A stretch of 64,000 bases of DNA from Nocardiopsis_C rhodophaea (GCF_039530945.1 NZ_BAAAPC010000024.1:27010-91009), one strand, 5' to 3'. Positions 1-8,845 are shown, counted from the stretch's first letter. A program made the numbers and translations. Notes: generated from the letters alone by a model not told the origin.

Positions 1-561
1 GCCTACAGCTACATCTCCCCGATGATGACCGAGGTGGCGGGCTTCGGCGCCCCGGCCGTGGCCGTCATCCTGGCTGTCTACGGCGTGGGCATGACGGTGG
101 GCAACCTCGTCGGCGGGCGCGCGGCCGACTGGGCGCTGCTGCCCACGATGTATGTGTGCCTGATCAGCATGGCGGTGGCGCTGCTGCTCCTGCACTTCCT
201 GGCCCCGTTCAAGATCGCGGCGGTGGTGATGGTGTTCCTGGTCGCTGTCACCGGCACCGCCCTGGTGCCCTCCCTGCAGATCCGCCTGATGGACTCCGCC
301 AAGGACGCGCCGTCGCTGGCGGCCGCGCTGAACCATTCCGCGCTCAACCTCGCCAACGCGGCCGGGGCCTGGCTGGGCGGGCTGGTCATCGCCGCCGGCT
401 ACGGCTACACCGCCCCCAACCTGCTGGGGGCGGGCCTGGCGGTGGCCGGGCTGGTGGTAGCCGCGGCCTCGGGCATGCTGGACCGCCGCGTGCGCCGCGC
501 GGCCCCGGCGGGCGCCGAGGACGGGGAAAGCACCGGGCAGACCTCGGCGACCACGGTGTGA
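1..561 (+). CDS. MFS transporter, C-terminal part (runs off left edge)
   Basis: The frame is open from base 1, so this is the 3' end of a gene that begins outside the window; about 186 residues are visible. It contains several hydrophobic segments with small-residue packing typical of the second half of a 12-helix major facilitator, including the GNLVGGRAAD loop that resembles the MFS loop between helices 8 and 9. It ends in a charged cytoplasmic tail. It resembles AraJ-type drug/sugar efflux proteins; the substrate cannot be told. It points toward the mycofactocin genes but is separated from the next gene by about 110 bases, so co-transcription is possible but not shown. Confidence 0.75.
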   Translation, partial: AYSYISPMMTEVAGFGAPAVAVILAVYGVGMTVGNLVGGRAADWALLPTMYVCLISMAVALLLLHFLAPFKIAAVVMVFLVAVTGTALVPSLQIRLMDSAKDAPSLAAALNHSALNLANAAGAWLGGLVIAAGYGYTAPNLLGAGLAVAGLVVAAASGMLDRRVRRAAPAGAEDGESTGQTSATTV

Positions 562-669
562 CGCCTGTTGCGGGCGAAAGCCGATTGTCGCCCGTGCCCC
601 ACTCGACACCCACCGGGCGCCGCGAGAGGGTGAGCGCCGAAGCATGACGGCGATGCGGAGGTCGAGGCG

Positions 670-1599
670 ATGAGTGCGGCGAACGCGGGCCTGGTCGAAC
701 TCGTACCGGGCGTGCACGCGTGGGTGCAGCCCGACGGGTCGTGGTGGATCAACAACGCGGGCGTCGTCCGTGGCGACGGCGGCGGTGAGGCCCTGGTCAT
801 CGACACCTGCTGCACGGCCGACCGCACGCGGCGCTTCCTCGCGGCCGTGCGGCGGGCGGTGGGCGGGGCGCCCCTGCGCTTCGCGCTCAACACGCACATG
901 CACGGCGATCACACCTACGGCAACTATCTGCTGCCCCAGGAGACGACCGTCATCGCACATGAGGCGACCCGCGCGGGCATGCTCGCCGACCCGTTCATCG
1001 AGGGCTGCCCACCGGTGTGGCAGCCCACCCCCGACTGGAGCGGGGCGCGCCTGCGCACGCCCACCCTGACTGTGGCCGACGCGTTGACGCTGCACCTGGG
1101 CGGGCGGCGGGTGGAGCTGCGCCACCCCGGCCACAGCGCCCACACCCGGGGCGACATGGTGGCCTGGCTTCCCGACGAACGCGTCCTGTTCACGGGTGAC
1201 CTGGTGTTCCACCAGGTCACCCCGCTGGTGCTGATGGGGTCGCTGCAGGGGGCGCGGCGCTCGGTGGAGTGGCTGGGGGACTTCGAGCCCGACCACATCG
1301 TCCCCGGCCACGGCGGGCTGCTCGGCGCGGGGGCGTTTGGCACGGTGCTGGCGGCCCACGACCGCTACTACCGCTTCATCCAGGAGACGGCCGCCTGGGG
1401 GCGCGCCGAGGGGCTGAGCCCGCTGGAGGCCGCCAACGGCGCCGAGCTGGGCGAGTTCGCCGCCTGGCACGACCCCGAGCGGGTGGTGCTCAATTTGCAC
1501 CTGGCCTATGCGGAGGCCGATGGCGCCGAGCCCGACCTGCTGGCCGCGTTCGCCGATGCGGTCACCTACAACGGCGGGCCCCTGCGCTGCGCCGTGTGA
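670..1599 (+). CDS. MBL-fold metallohydrolase
   Basis: A 309-residue metallo-beta-lactamase-fold protein. The metal motif THMHGDH lies at residues 75-81 (His76, His78, Asp80, His81), followed by a second-shell GHSAHTRGD region, TGDLVFH with the bridging Asp, and PGHGG with the last His ligand. It is therefore a probable dinuclear zinc or iron hydrolase; the substrate is unknown. The ATG at 670 is preceded by a purine-rich cggaggtcgagg. It sits directly upstream of mftA in the same direction, about 200 bases away. A role in cofactor processing or in detoxifying an aldehyde or ester product is only inference from position. Confidence 0.85.
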   Translation: MSAANAGLVELVPGVHAWVQPDGSWWINNAGVVRGDGGGEALVIDTCCTADRTRRFLAAVRRAVGGAPLRFALNTHMHGDHTYGNYLLPQETTVIAHEATRAGMLADPFIEGCPPVWQPTPDWSGARLRTPTLTVADALTLHLGGRRVELRHPGHSAHTRGDMVAWLPDERVLFTGDLVFHQVTPLVLMGSLQGARRSVEWLGDFEPDHIVPGHGGLLGAGAFGTVLAAHDRYYRFIQETAAWGRAEGLSPLEAANGAELGEFAAWHDPERVVLNLHLAYAEADGAEPDLLAAFADAVTYNGGPLRCAV

Positions 1600-1795
1600 G
1601 GGCGGTGCCCAGCCCCGGGCCCCCGCCGGCGGCCGCGCCCGGGCACCGCGGCGGGCGCGGCATCGTGCCGCTGGGCGGCCACAGGTGCCCCGCGCACCCT
1701 TCCGTTCCACCGTGAATACCGTTAACGTTTCGTGTGGTGGCGCGAATCACACCGCATGGCGCGCCGTGGCGCGCACGGTCGGCGAAGGGAGCACG
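1600..1795 (+). promoter_or_regulatory. leader/promoter region of the mycofactocin operon
   Basis: These 196 bases separate the MBL-fold gene from mftA and contain no gene. A locally AT-richer stretch around 1715-1750 holds the perfect 8-base palindrome CGTTAACG (1730-1737) inside a longer imperfect dyad. It is the only obvious operator-like site ahead of the operon. A purine run (GAAGGGAG) at about 1784-1791 is the ribosome-binding site of mftA. Assignment as the operon promoter is inference; no -35/-10 pair stands out. Confidence 0.4.
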
Positions 1796-1933
1796 ATGAG
1801 CCCCCAACCCCAGATGCCCCTCCCCCCACCCCCTGACCCCCAGACCGCTCCCAGCGGCGAACACGGCGACCTGGTCGACGACGAACTCCTCGTAGAAGAC
1901 GTCTCCATCGACGGCATGTGCGGCGTCTACTAG
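1796..1933 (+). CDS. mftA: mycofactocin precursor peptide MftA
   Basis: A 45-residue peptide too small for ordinary gene callers. Its C-terminus reads VEDVSIDGMCGVY, the hallmark of mycofactocin precursors: the terminal Val-Tyr pair is the part that MftC decarboxylates and cross-links and that becomes the redox-active core. An acidic leader (GDLVDDELLVED) precedes it, the region expected to be bound by MftB. The N-terminal 20 residues are unusually Pro/Gln-rich. The ATG at 1796 follows a GGCGAAGGGAG ribosome-binding site. It is followed 21 bases later by mftB. Confidence 0.95.
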   Translation: MSPQPQMPLPPPPDPQTAPSGEHGDLVDDELLVEDVSIDGMCGVY

Positions 1934-1954
1934 ACGCCGCAAGGGACGTCGGCC

Positions 1955-2272
1955 ATGCCCGAACCCGCCCACCTGGACCTCGACCGCGCCTGGGACCTCC
2001 ACCCGCAGGTCGCCGTGCGCCCCGAACCGTTCGGCGCGCTGCTCTACCACTTCGGCACGCGCCGCCTGTCGTTTGTGAAGGACCCCCGGCTGCTGGACGT
2101 CGTGCGCGCCCTGCCCGACCACACCAGCGCCCGCGCGGCCTGCGCCCAGGCCAACGTCACCGAGGCCGAGCTGCCCCGCTACGCCCGCGCGCTGGCCCGG
2201 CTGGCCGCCACCCACATGGTCATCGAACGTCCCGACGCCCCCCTCACCGCCCCCGCGAAGGACCGCCCGTGA
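1955..2272 (+). CDS. mftB: mycofactocin peptide chaperone MftB
   Basis: A 105-residue protein of the RiPP precursor-recognition (PqqD-like) class. The family-typical segment FGALLYHFGTRRLSFVKD is at about residues 26-43, and the rest is a small helical winged fold. In characterised systems MftB binds MftA and delivers it to MftC. Length and position between mftA and mftC fit. Its stop codon overlaps the GTG start of mftC (GTGA), which implies translational coupling. Confidence 0.93.
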   Translation: MPEPAHLDLDRAWDLHPQVAVRPEPFGALLYHFGTRRLSFVKDPRLLDVVRALPDHTSARAACAQANVTEAELPRYARALARLAATHMVIERPDAPLTAPAKDRP

Positions 2273-3561
2273 CCCCACCCCCACCCCCACCCCCTGCGCA
2301 CGGCACGCGCCTGGCCGACCACTTCCAGCACGGCCTGTCCTCCCCCATCTGCCTGACCTGGGAGCTCACCTACGCCTGCAACCTGTCCTGCGCGCACTGC
2401 CTGTCCAGCTCCGGGCGGCGCGACCCGCACGAGCTGAGCACCGCCGAGGCCACAGCCGTCATCGACGAACTGGAGGCCATGCGGGTCTTCTACGTCAACA
2501 TCGGCGGCGGCGAACCCACCGTCCGCCCCGACTTCTGGGAGCTGCTCGACTACGCCACCGCCCACCACGTCGGCGTCAAATTCTCCACCAACGGCGTGAA
2601 GATCACCGACACGGTGGCGCGCCGCCTGGCCGCCAACGACTACGTCGACGTGCAGATCTCTCTGGACGGCGCCACCGCCGAGGTCAACGACGCCGTGCGC
2701 GGCCCCGGCTCCTATGCCACCGCCCTGCGCGCCCTGGACCGCCTGGCCGCGGCCGACACCAGCGGCGTCAAACTCTCGGTCGTCGCCACCCGCCACAACA
2801 TCGCCCAGCTCGACGCCCTGCTGGCGCTGGCCGACCGCTACGGCGCCACGCTGCGGCTCACCCGCCTGCGCCCCGCGGGCCGCGGCGCGCGCGTATGGAA
2901 CGACCTGCACCCCACCCCCGCCCAGCAGCGCACCCTGTACGACTGGCTGCTGGACCACGGCGAACGGGTCCTCACCGGCGACTCCTTCTTCCACCTGTCG
3001 GCCTACGGCCAGGCCCTGCCCGGCCTCAACCTGTGCGGCGCCGGGCGCGTGGTGTGCCTGATCGACCCGGTCGGCGACGTCTACGCCTGCCCGTTCGCCA
3101 TCCACGAGGAATTCCGGGCCGGCTCGGTGCGCGATCCGGGCGGGTTCACCCGGGTGTGGCGCTCCTCGGAGCTGTTCGCCCAGCTGCGCCAACCCGACAC
3201 CGGCGGGGCCTGCGCCTCCTGCGACGCCTACGACGCCTGCCGGGGCGGGTGCATGGCGGCCAAGTTCTTCACCGGTCTGCCGCTGCAGGGACCCGACCCC
3301 GAGTGCGTCAAAGGGCACGGCGCCCAGGCCCTGCGCGGCGTCGACACCGCCCGCACGCCCCGCCCCAGCCCCGACCACTCCCACCGCACCGGGCCGCGGA
3401 AAGACCCTCCCGCCTCCCGGCCCCAGGCTCGCCCCCCGTCGCCGGGGCCGGTACCGGTGACCATCGCGCGCCGCCGCCCGGCCGCGCCGTGCGCCGAGCA
3501 CCCCCTGGCCGACGCCCCTTCCTCGGCCCACCCCCCAGGCGGTCGGGCATGCGGGAGCTGA
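2269..3561 (+). CDS. mftC: mycofactocin radical SAM maturase MftC
   Basis: A 430-residue radical SAM/SPASM enzyme. The 4Fe-4S/SAM motif CNLSCAHC is at residues 37-44 (Cys37, Cys41, Cys44), followed by the GGGEP SAM-binding segment. The SPASM half has Cys-rich segments around LCGAGRVVCL, YACPF, CASCDAYDACRGGC and PDPEC. The known reaction is two-step: oxidative decarboxylation of the MftA terminal Tyr, then cross-linking to Val. The GTG start at 2269 is set by the overlap with mftB. The C-terminal 80 or so residues (after about 350) are a Pro/Arg-rich tail with no recognisable domain, longer than usual for the family, and the gene overlaps the next by 13 bases. Confidence 0.95.
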   Translation: MTPPPPPPPAHGTRLADHFQHGLSSPICLTWELTYACNLSCAHCLSSSGRRDPHELSTAEATAVIDELEAMRVFYVNIGGGEPTVRPDFWELLDYATAHHVGVKFSTNGVKITDTVARRLAANDYVDVQISLDGATAEVNDAVRGPGSYATALRALDRLAAADTSGVKLSVVATRHNIAQLDALLALADRYGATLRLTRLRPAGRGARVWNDLHPTPAQQRTLYDWLLDHGERVLTGDSFFHLSAYGQALPGLNLCGAGRVVCLIDPVGDVYACPFAIHEEFRAGSVRDPGGFTRVWRSSELFAQLRQPDTGGACASCDAYDACRGGCMAAKFFTGLPLQGPDPECVKGHGAQALRGVDTARTPRPSPDHSHRTGPRKDPPASRPQARPPSPGPVPVTIARRRPAAPCAEHPLADAPSSAHPPGGRACGS

Positions 3562-5582
3562 CCGATCCCGTGGAGCTGGCCGGGCGCCCGGCGCCCGCGC
3601 GGGTGCTGTTCGGCCCGCACGAGACCAACCTCGGCGACGGCCGCGCCCTGTCACCGCGGCACACCGCCTACTACGCGCGGCGCGCCGCGGGCGGGGCCGG
3701 GGTCATCGTCACCGAGACCGCCTCCGTGCACGCCGACGACCACCCCTATGAGCGCGCCCCGCTGGCCGACGCGTGCCGCCCGGGGTGGGCCGCGGCGGCC
3801 GCGGCCTGCCACGCCCACGGCGCCCTGGTGCTGGCCGGGCTCGGGCACGCCGGGTCGCAGGGGTCCAGCGCCTACTCCCAGCGGGTGCTGTGGGCGCCCT
3901 CGCCCGTGGCCGATGTCATCAGCCGCGAGATGCCGGCCGCCCTGGAGCGCGAGCAGATCGCCGAGGTGGTGGCGGGGTTCGGCGCGGCCGCCGCGCTGGC
4001 CGCCGAGGCGGGACTCGACGGTGTGGAGGTCGACGCCGGGGCCTACGCGCTGCTGCGCCAGTTCCACTCCGGGCTGACCAACACCCGCACCGACGCCTAC
4101 GGCCGCGACCGGCTGCGGCTGACCCGCGAGGTGCTGGCGGCGGTGCGCGCGGCCCTGGGGCCCGGGCGCGTCCTGGCGCTGCGGCTGTCGTGCGACGAGC
4201 TCGCCCCCTGGGCCGGTGTCACCCCCGAGGAGGCGGCCGCGCAGGTGGAAGCGCTGGCCGACGCGGTGGATCTGCTGACGGTGGTGCGCGGCGGCCCGTT
4301 GGCGCCGCGCGCCTACCGCCCCGACCTGCACACCCCGCCGGGTTTCAACCGCGAGCTGTGCGCGGCGATGCGCGCGGCGGCGGGCGGCCGGTGCGCGGTG
4401 GCGCTGCAGGGCAGCGTCGTCGATGCCGACCAGGCGCGCTCGGCCCTGGCCGAGGGGGTGGCCGACCTGGTGGAGATGACCCGGGCGCAGATCGCCGACC
4501 CGGACCTGGTGGCCTGGGCGCGGGCCGGGGCCGCCGAGCGGATCCGCCCGTGTGTGCTGTGCAACCAGGCCTGCCAGGTCCGCGACCCCCGCAACCCGGT
4601 GGTGTCGTGCATCGCCGAGCCGCGCAGCGGGCATGAGACCGCGGAGCCTCCCGCCGATCCTCCTGCCGCCGGGCACGCGCCCGCGGCGCGCGAGGTGCTG
4701 GTGGTCGGCGGCGGCCCGGCGGGACTGGAGTGCGCCCGGGCCGCGGCGCTGCGCGGGCACCGGGTCACCCTGGCCGAGCGCACCGGGCGCCTGGGCGGCA
4801 TGCTGCGCACCGCCGCCGCACCCTTCGGCGGCGCCGCGGCCTCGGGCCGCGGGCGGCTGGGGCTGCTGGTCGGCTGGTGGGAGCGGGAGTGCCGCCGCCT
4901 GGGCGTGCGCGTGGAGCTGGAGCGCCACATCGGCGCCGCCGACCTGGACGCGGCGGCGCACCGGGGGGCCGAGGTCGTGCTGGCCACAGGATCGCGCCCC
5001 GGCGCCCCGCCCGCCCTCCCCGGCACCTGTGGCCCGGAAGGGGAGGGCGCCCCGGCGTGGCTGGACGTCGCCGACGTGCTCATCCGCCCCGGCCTGCTGC
5101 CCGCCGAGGGCCCGCTGGTCCTCCACGATCCCATCGGCGGACCGGTGGCCGTCGCGGCCGCCGAATGGCTGGCCGCCGCGGGGCGCAGCGTCCACCTCGT
5201 GACCCCCGCCCGCATCGTGGGCGAGCGGCTGGCGCTGTGCGGGGACCTGGCCGACGCCAACGCGCGGCTGCAGCGGGCGGGGGTCGCCCGCCACCCCCGC
5301 TCTCGGCTGCGCGCGGCCCGGCGGGGCCGGGTGCTCCTGCAGGACGTGTGGACCGCCCACCGGCGCGAGATCGGCTGTGCCGCGGTGATCGACTGCGGGC
5401 ACCGGCGGCCCGAGGAGTCCCTCTACACCCAGCGGCCCGGCACGCCCCGCGCCGGGGACTGCGTGGCGCCGCGCACCGTACTCGAAGCGGTTCTGGAGGG
5501 CCGCCGGCGCGCCGCGGACCTGGGCTCTCCCGGTGAGCGGGGGGCGCCCCGCCCGGCCGCCGCCGCGCCCGCCCCCGGCTGA
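3549..5582 (+). CDS. mycofactocin-system FadH/OYE family oxidoreductase 1
   Basis: A 677-residue flavoenzyme of the 2,4-dienoyl-CoA reductase/trimethylamine dehydrogenase architecture. An N-terminal FMN-binding old-yellow-enzyme barrel (about 1-330) is followed by a 4Fe-4S segment (CVLCNQACQVR plus a distal Cys in VVSCIAEP, about residues 335-357). A C-terminal FAD/NAD half begins at EVLVVGGGPAGLE (about residue 382). Oddity: in the barrel segment where relatives usually have HG(Y/F)L before the NxRTDxYGG motif, this protein has AGAYALLRQF and GRD, so the usual substrate-pocket His and second Gly are missing. The paired FadH/OYE genes are known companions of mycofactocin loci; the substrate is unknown. 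The start is the ATG overlapping mftC. Confidence 0.88.
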   Translation: MRELTDPVELAGRPAPARVLFGPHETNLGDGRALSPRHTAYYARRAAGGAGVIVTETASVHADDHPYERAPLADACRPGWAAAAAACHAHGALVLAGLGHAGSQGSSAYSQRVLWAPSPVADVISREMPAALEREQIAEVVAGFGAAAALAAEAGLDGVEVDAGAYALLRQFHSGLTNTRTDAYGRDRLRLTREVLAAVRAALGPGRVLALRLSCDELAPWAGVTPEEAAAQVEALADAVDLLTVVRGGPLAPRAYRPDLHTPPGFNRELCAAMRAAAGGRCAVALQGSVVDADQARSALAEGVADLVEMTRAQIADPDLVAWARAGAAERIRPCVLCNQACQVRDPRNPVVSCIAEPRSGHETAEPPADPPAAGHAPAAREVLVVGGGPAGLECARAAALRGHRVTLAERTGRLGGMLRTAAAPFGGAAASGRGRLGLLVGWWERECRRLGVRVELERHIGAADLDAAAHRGAEVVLATGSRPGAPPALPGTCGPEGEGAPAWLDVADVLIRPGLLPAEGPLVLHDPIGGPVAVAAAEWLAAAGRSVHLVTPARIVGERLALCGDLADANARLQRAGVARHPRSRLRAARRGRVLLQDVWTAHRREIGCAAVIDCGHRRPEESLYTQRPGTPRAGDCVAPRTVLEAVLEGRRRAADLGSPGERGAPRPAAAAPAPG

Positions 5583-5627
5583 CCCGCGGCCCGGCCGCGG
5601 CACCGACGAGCAGGAGAGGAGGCGCCG

Positions 5628-7691
5628 ATGCGCCCGCCCGGTCCCCCCGCCGGAGTCGGCGCGGGCTACCGCCACCTGTTCACCCCGCTGCGCCTGGGCC
5701 CCCTGACGGTCGCCAACCGCATCGTGTTCTGCGCCCACCTGACCAACTACGCCGACAACGGCCGCCCCACCGCCCAGCACGCGGCCTACTACGCCGCCCG
5801 GGCGGCCGGCGGGGCCGGGCTGATCATCACCGAGGAGCACTCCACCCACCCCACCGACCGCCCCTACGAAAAACTCATCGAGGGCTACGCCCCGGACGCC
5901 ATCGACGGGTACCGGCGCATCACCGACGCCGTCCACGCCCACGACGTGCCGATCCTGGCCCAGCTCAACCACAACGGCGGGCAGGCCAGCTCCATGTACA
6001 CCCGCCTGCCGGTATGGGCGCCCAGCCCGATCGCCGACCCGCTGTTCGGCGAAGTGCCCAAGGCGGTCGAGGAGCACGAGATCACCGAGATCATCGACGC
6101 CTACGCGCAGGTGGCCGCCCGCTGCGTGGCGGGCGGATTCGACGGCGTGGAGCTGCAGTGCTCGCACTCCTCCATCGTGCGCGCCTTCCTCTCCCCGGCC
6201 ACCAACCAGCGCACCGACCGCTGGGGCGGCCCGCTGCCCCACCGCGCCCGGCTGCTGCTGCACCTCGTCGACGCCGTGCGCGCGGCCGTGGGACCGGGCC
6301 GGGCCGTGGGGGTGCGGCTGTGCGGGGACGAGCTGATCGAGGGCGGCACCACCATCGACGAGGCGGTGGAGGTGGCCCGGATGGTGGACGCCACCGGGCA
6401 GGTCGACTACATCAACACCTCGATCGGGGTGGCCACCCACACCCTGCACATGGTCGAGGCGAGCATGCGCGTCCCGCCGGGCTATGCCGCCTACATCCCC
6501 AGCGCGATCCGCGCGGCGGTGCGCGCCCCCGTGGTGGGGGTGGGCCGGTTCAAGGACCCGCTGCAGGCCGACCGGGCGCTGCGCGCGGGCCACGCCGACC
6601 TCGTCGGTGTGGTGCGCGGGCAGATCGCCGACCCCGACTTCGCGGCCAAGGCGCGGTCCGGCCACGCCGAGCAGATCCGCACGTGCCTGTCGTGCAACCA
6701 GGAGTGCGTGGGGCGCATGGGCCTCAACCGGTGGCTGGGGTGCATCGAGAACCCGCGCGCGGGACGCGAGGCGCTCCCGGACCCCCGGCCCTCCTCCGGC
6801 GCCCCCGCCGCGGCGGCTCCGGCCGCGGGCCAACCGGGAGCGGCCCCCTCTCCGGCCGCGGGGCCGGCGCCGGGGCGGCGCGTGCTGGTCGTGGGCGGTG
6901 GACCGGGCGGCCTGCAGGCCGCGGTCAGCGCCGCCGAGGGCGGCCACCGGGTCATGCTCGTGGAGCGCGGGGCGCAGCTGGGCGGGGCGGTGCTGATCGC
7001 CGCGCGGGCGCCCGGCCGCGCCGAGCTCCTCGACCTCACCCGCAACCTGGCCGCGCACGCCCGCCGCCTGGGCGTCGAGGTCGAACTCGGGACCGAGGCC
7101 GACGCCGCGATGCTCGCGGCGCACCGCCCTGGGGCGGTGGTCCTGGCGACCGGGGCCGTGCCCGCGGCACCGTGGTGGGCCGGCGGGCACGCGCGCGTGG
7201 TCGACGTCCGCGACGTCCTGGAGGGGCGGGCGGACCCGGCCGGTCGGGTGGTGGTCATCGACGAGCTCGGCTTCCACCAGGCCACCTCGGTGGCCGAGCT
7301 GCTGGCCGGGCGGGGCTGCGAGGTGGAGGTGGTGACCCCCGCCCTGGTGGTCGGCCAGGATCTGGGGATCACCCTCGACTTGGAGACCTGGAACGCCACG
7401 GCGCACGCGCTGGGCATCCGGCAGAGCACCGAGCGGGTCCCCATGGGCGCCGAGGACGCGCCCGGCGCGGCCGGCGGGGTGCTGCTGCGCCTCCAGCACC
7501 ACCCCACGGGAACCGAGGAGGCGCGGGAGGCGGACTGGGTGGTGTGCGCCGTGCACCAGCGGCCCGACGACGCCCTGTGGCACGCCCTGCGCGGCGCCCC
7601 CTTCGCGGTCCACCGCGTCGGCGACTGCCTGGCCCCGCGCCGCGCCCACGCGGCCGTCGTCGAAGGCCACGCCGTGGCGGTGGGCCTATGA
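5628..7691 (+). CDS. mycofactocin-system FadH/OYE family oxidoreductase 2
   Basis: A 687-residue paralogue of the preceding gene with the same layout: an OYE-type FMN barrel, an iron-sulfur segment (CLSCNQECVGR with a distal Cys in GCIENP) and a C-terminal FAD/NAD domain starting at RVLVVGGGPGGLQ. Unlike its neighbour it keeps the standard barrel motifs: a His in QCSHSS, then FLSPATNQRTDRWGG. A Pro/Ala-rich linker of about 30 residues joins the iron-sulfur and FAD parts. An AGGAGAGGAGG ribosome-binding site precedes the ATG at 5628. It probably reduces an unsaturated substrate, or runs the reverse oxidation, passing electrons through FMN, the cluster and FAD. Coupling to mycofactocin is inferred from the conserved neighbourhood. 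Confidence 0.9.
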   Translation: MRPPGPPAGVGAGYRHLFTPLRLGPLTVANRIVFCAHLTNYADNGRPTAQHAAYYAARAAGGAGLIITEEHSTHPTDRPYEKLIEGYAPDAIDGYRRITDAVHAHDVPILAQLNHNGGQASSMYTRLPVWAPSPIADPLFGEVPKAVEEHEITEIIDAYAQVAARCVAGGFDGVELQCSHSSIVRAFLSPATNQRTDRWGGPLPHRARLLLHLVDAVRAAVGPGRAVGVRLCGDELIEGGTTIDEAVEVARMVDATGQVDYINTSIGVATHTLHMVEASMRVPPGYAAYIPSAIRAAVRAPVVGVGRFKDPLQADRALRAGHADLVGVVRGQIADPDFAAKARSGHAEQIRTCLSCNQECVGRMGLNRWLGCIENPRAGREALPDPRPSSGAPAAAAPAAGQPGAAPSPAAGPAPGRRVLVVGGGPGGLQAAVSAAEGGHRVMLVERGAQLGGAVLIAARAPGRAELLDLTRNLAAHARRLGVEVELGTEADAAMLAAHRPGAVVLATGAVPAAPWWAGGHARVVDVRDVLEGRADPAGRVVVIDELGFHQATSVAELLAGRGCEVEVVTPALVVGQDLGITLDLETWNATAHALGIRQSTERVPMGAEDAPGAAGGVLLRLQHHPTGTEEAREADWVVCAVHQRPDDALWHALRGAPFAVHRVGDCLAPRRAHAAVVEGHAVAVGL

Positions 7692-7831
7692 CACCCCGCC
7701 CCGCACCGCCGCGGTCGCCACCGCAGGCGACGTGCGGGCGTCGGGGACCGGCCGCCCCGGAGCCGCGCCACGCCACGGCCGGGCTTCCCCCAGCCCCCGC
7801 CACGGCCCCCACGACACAGCGGAGGATTCCG

Positions 7832-8845
7832 ATGACGCCGTCCAGCCGCCCCTGCGCGTCCCGCCCCCTGCCCGCCGGGCAGCCCCTGGCCGTGGTCCAG
7901 GCCCATGAGGGGGAGCTGCCCGCCGGCGCCGCCGAGGAGCTCGCCGAGGCCCGCGGCCGCGCCCTGGTGCTCGGGTCCGGGGCGCGCGACGCCGCCGAGG
8001 CGCTGCGCGGTGTGGCCGTGCGGTCGTGGTACGCCCCGACCGGCGGGCGGGCGGGGCCCGGCGCTGTGCTGCCCGGGCTCGTCGACGCCCTGGGCGAGGT
8101 CCCGCTGGTGATCTGCCCGGCCTCGCCGGACGGGCGCGATCTGGCGCCGCGCCTGGCCGCCGCCTGCGGGCGCGCCCTGCTGGCCGGGGCGATCCGGGTG
8201 CGGTTGGATGACGCCCGCGGGGTCGTGGCGGCCGAGTTGGAGCGCTGGGAGGGGCGGGTGATCGTGGACGCCGAGGCGCCCGCCCCGGCCGTCGCGACGC
8301 TGCTGCCGGGCGCGCGCACGGTTGCGCCCGCCCCCGGCGGGGTCGGCGCCGGCGAGCCGGTGCCGGTCGCGCTGCCGGTCGCGCCGGCCCACGACGCCCG
8401 GTCCCTCGGGGTCGCCGCGGCGCGCCCCGAGGCGCGGGAGCTGGGCGAGGCGGCCCGCGTGGTGGGCGGCGGCGCCGGACTGGTGCCGCGGGGGACCGCT
8501 GATTCCCACGCGCGCCGCACGTTCGACCTCCTGGCCCGGGTCGCGGCCCGATTGGACGCATCAGCCGGGGCCACACGCGTGGCCACTGATGCCGGATGGA
8601 TCGATCCAGACCGGCAAATTGGCATTACTGGCGCCATGATTGGCCCTGAGCTGTACATCGCATTCGGGATCTCTGGTGCGAGTCAGCACACCGGTGGCCT
8701 GGGCTCGCCCCGGCACATCATCAGTGTCAACACCGACCCCTCCTGCCCCATGACGCGCCGCGCCGACCTCGGCCTGGTCACCGACGCCCGCGCCCTCCTG
8801 GAGGCACTGGACCGCCGACTGGCCGAGGAGGCCCACGCCCCATGA
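7832..8845 (+). CDS. fixB: electron transfer flavoprotein alpha subunit (FixB-like)
   Basis: About 337 residues. The C-terminal half carries the ETF-alpha FAD-binding signature: RQIGITGAMIGPELYIAFGISG, then QHTGG, then NTDPSCPMTRRADLGLV. The N-terminal half is the weakly conserved alpha/beta domain that packs against the beta subunit. The chosen ATG at 7832 has a GGAGG six bases upstream; an alternative ATG at 7688 overlapping the previous stop would add a Pro/Arg-rich leader without homology. The stop overlaps the fixC start. Roughly 8540-8700, which encodes the FAD signature, uses many A/T-ending codons unlike its surroundings. Its partner beta subunit lies three genes downstream. Confidence 0.88.
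   Translation: MTPSSRPCASRPLPAGQPLAVVQAHEGELPAGAAEELAEARGRALVLGSGARDAAEALRGVAVRSWYAPTGGRAGPGAVLPGLVDALGEVPLVICPASPDGRDLAPRLAAACGRALLAGAIRVRLDDARGVVAAELERWEGRVIVDAEAPAPAVATLLPGARTVAPAPGGVGAGEPVPVALPVAPAHDARSLGVAAARPEARELGEAARVVGGGAGLVPRGTADSHARRTFDLLARVAARLDASAGATRVATDAGWIDPDRQIGITGAMIGPELYIAFGISGASQHTGGLGSPRHIISVNTDPSCPMTRRADLGLVTDARALLEALDRRLAEEAHAP

Noticed and set aside
3651..7670. 1339-codon open frame antisense to the two OYE genes
   Set aside because: Its product is Gly/Arg/His/Val-rich low complexity and mirrors the GC-biased third positions of the real genes; no domain is recognisable and no start site stands out.
3549..7691. Calling the OYE genes fadH (2,4-dienoyl-CoA reductase)
   Set aside because: The architecture matches, but the mycofactocin context and motif differences make a beta-oxidation role unsupported, so no gene symbol was given.
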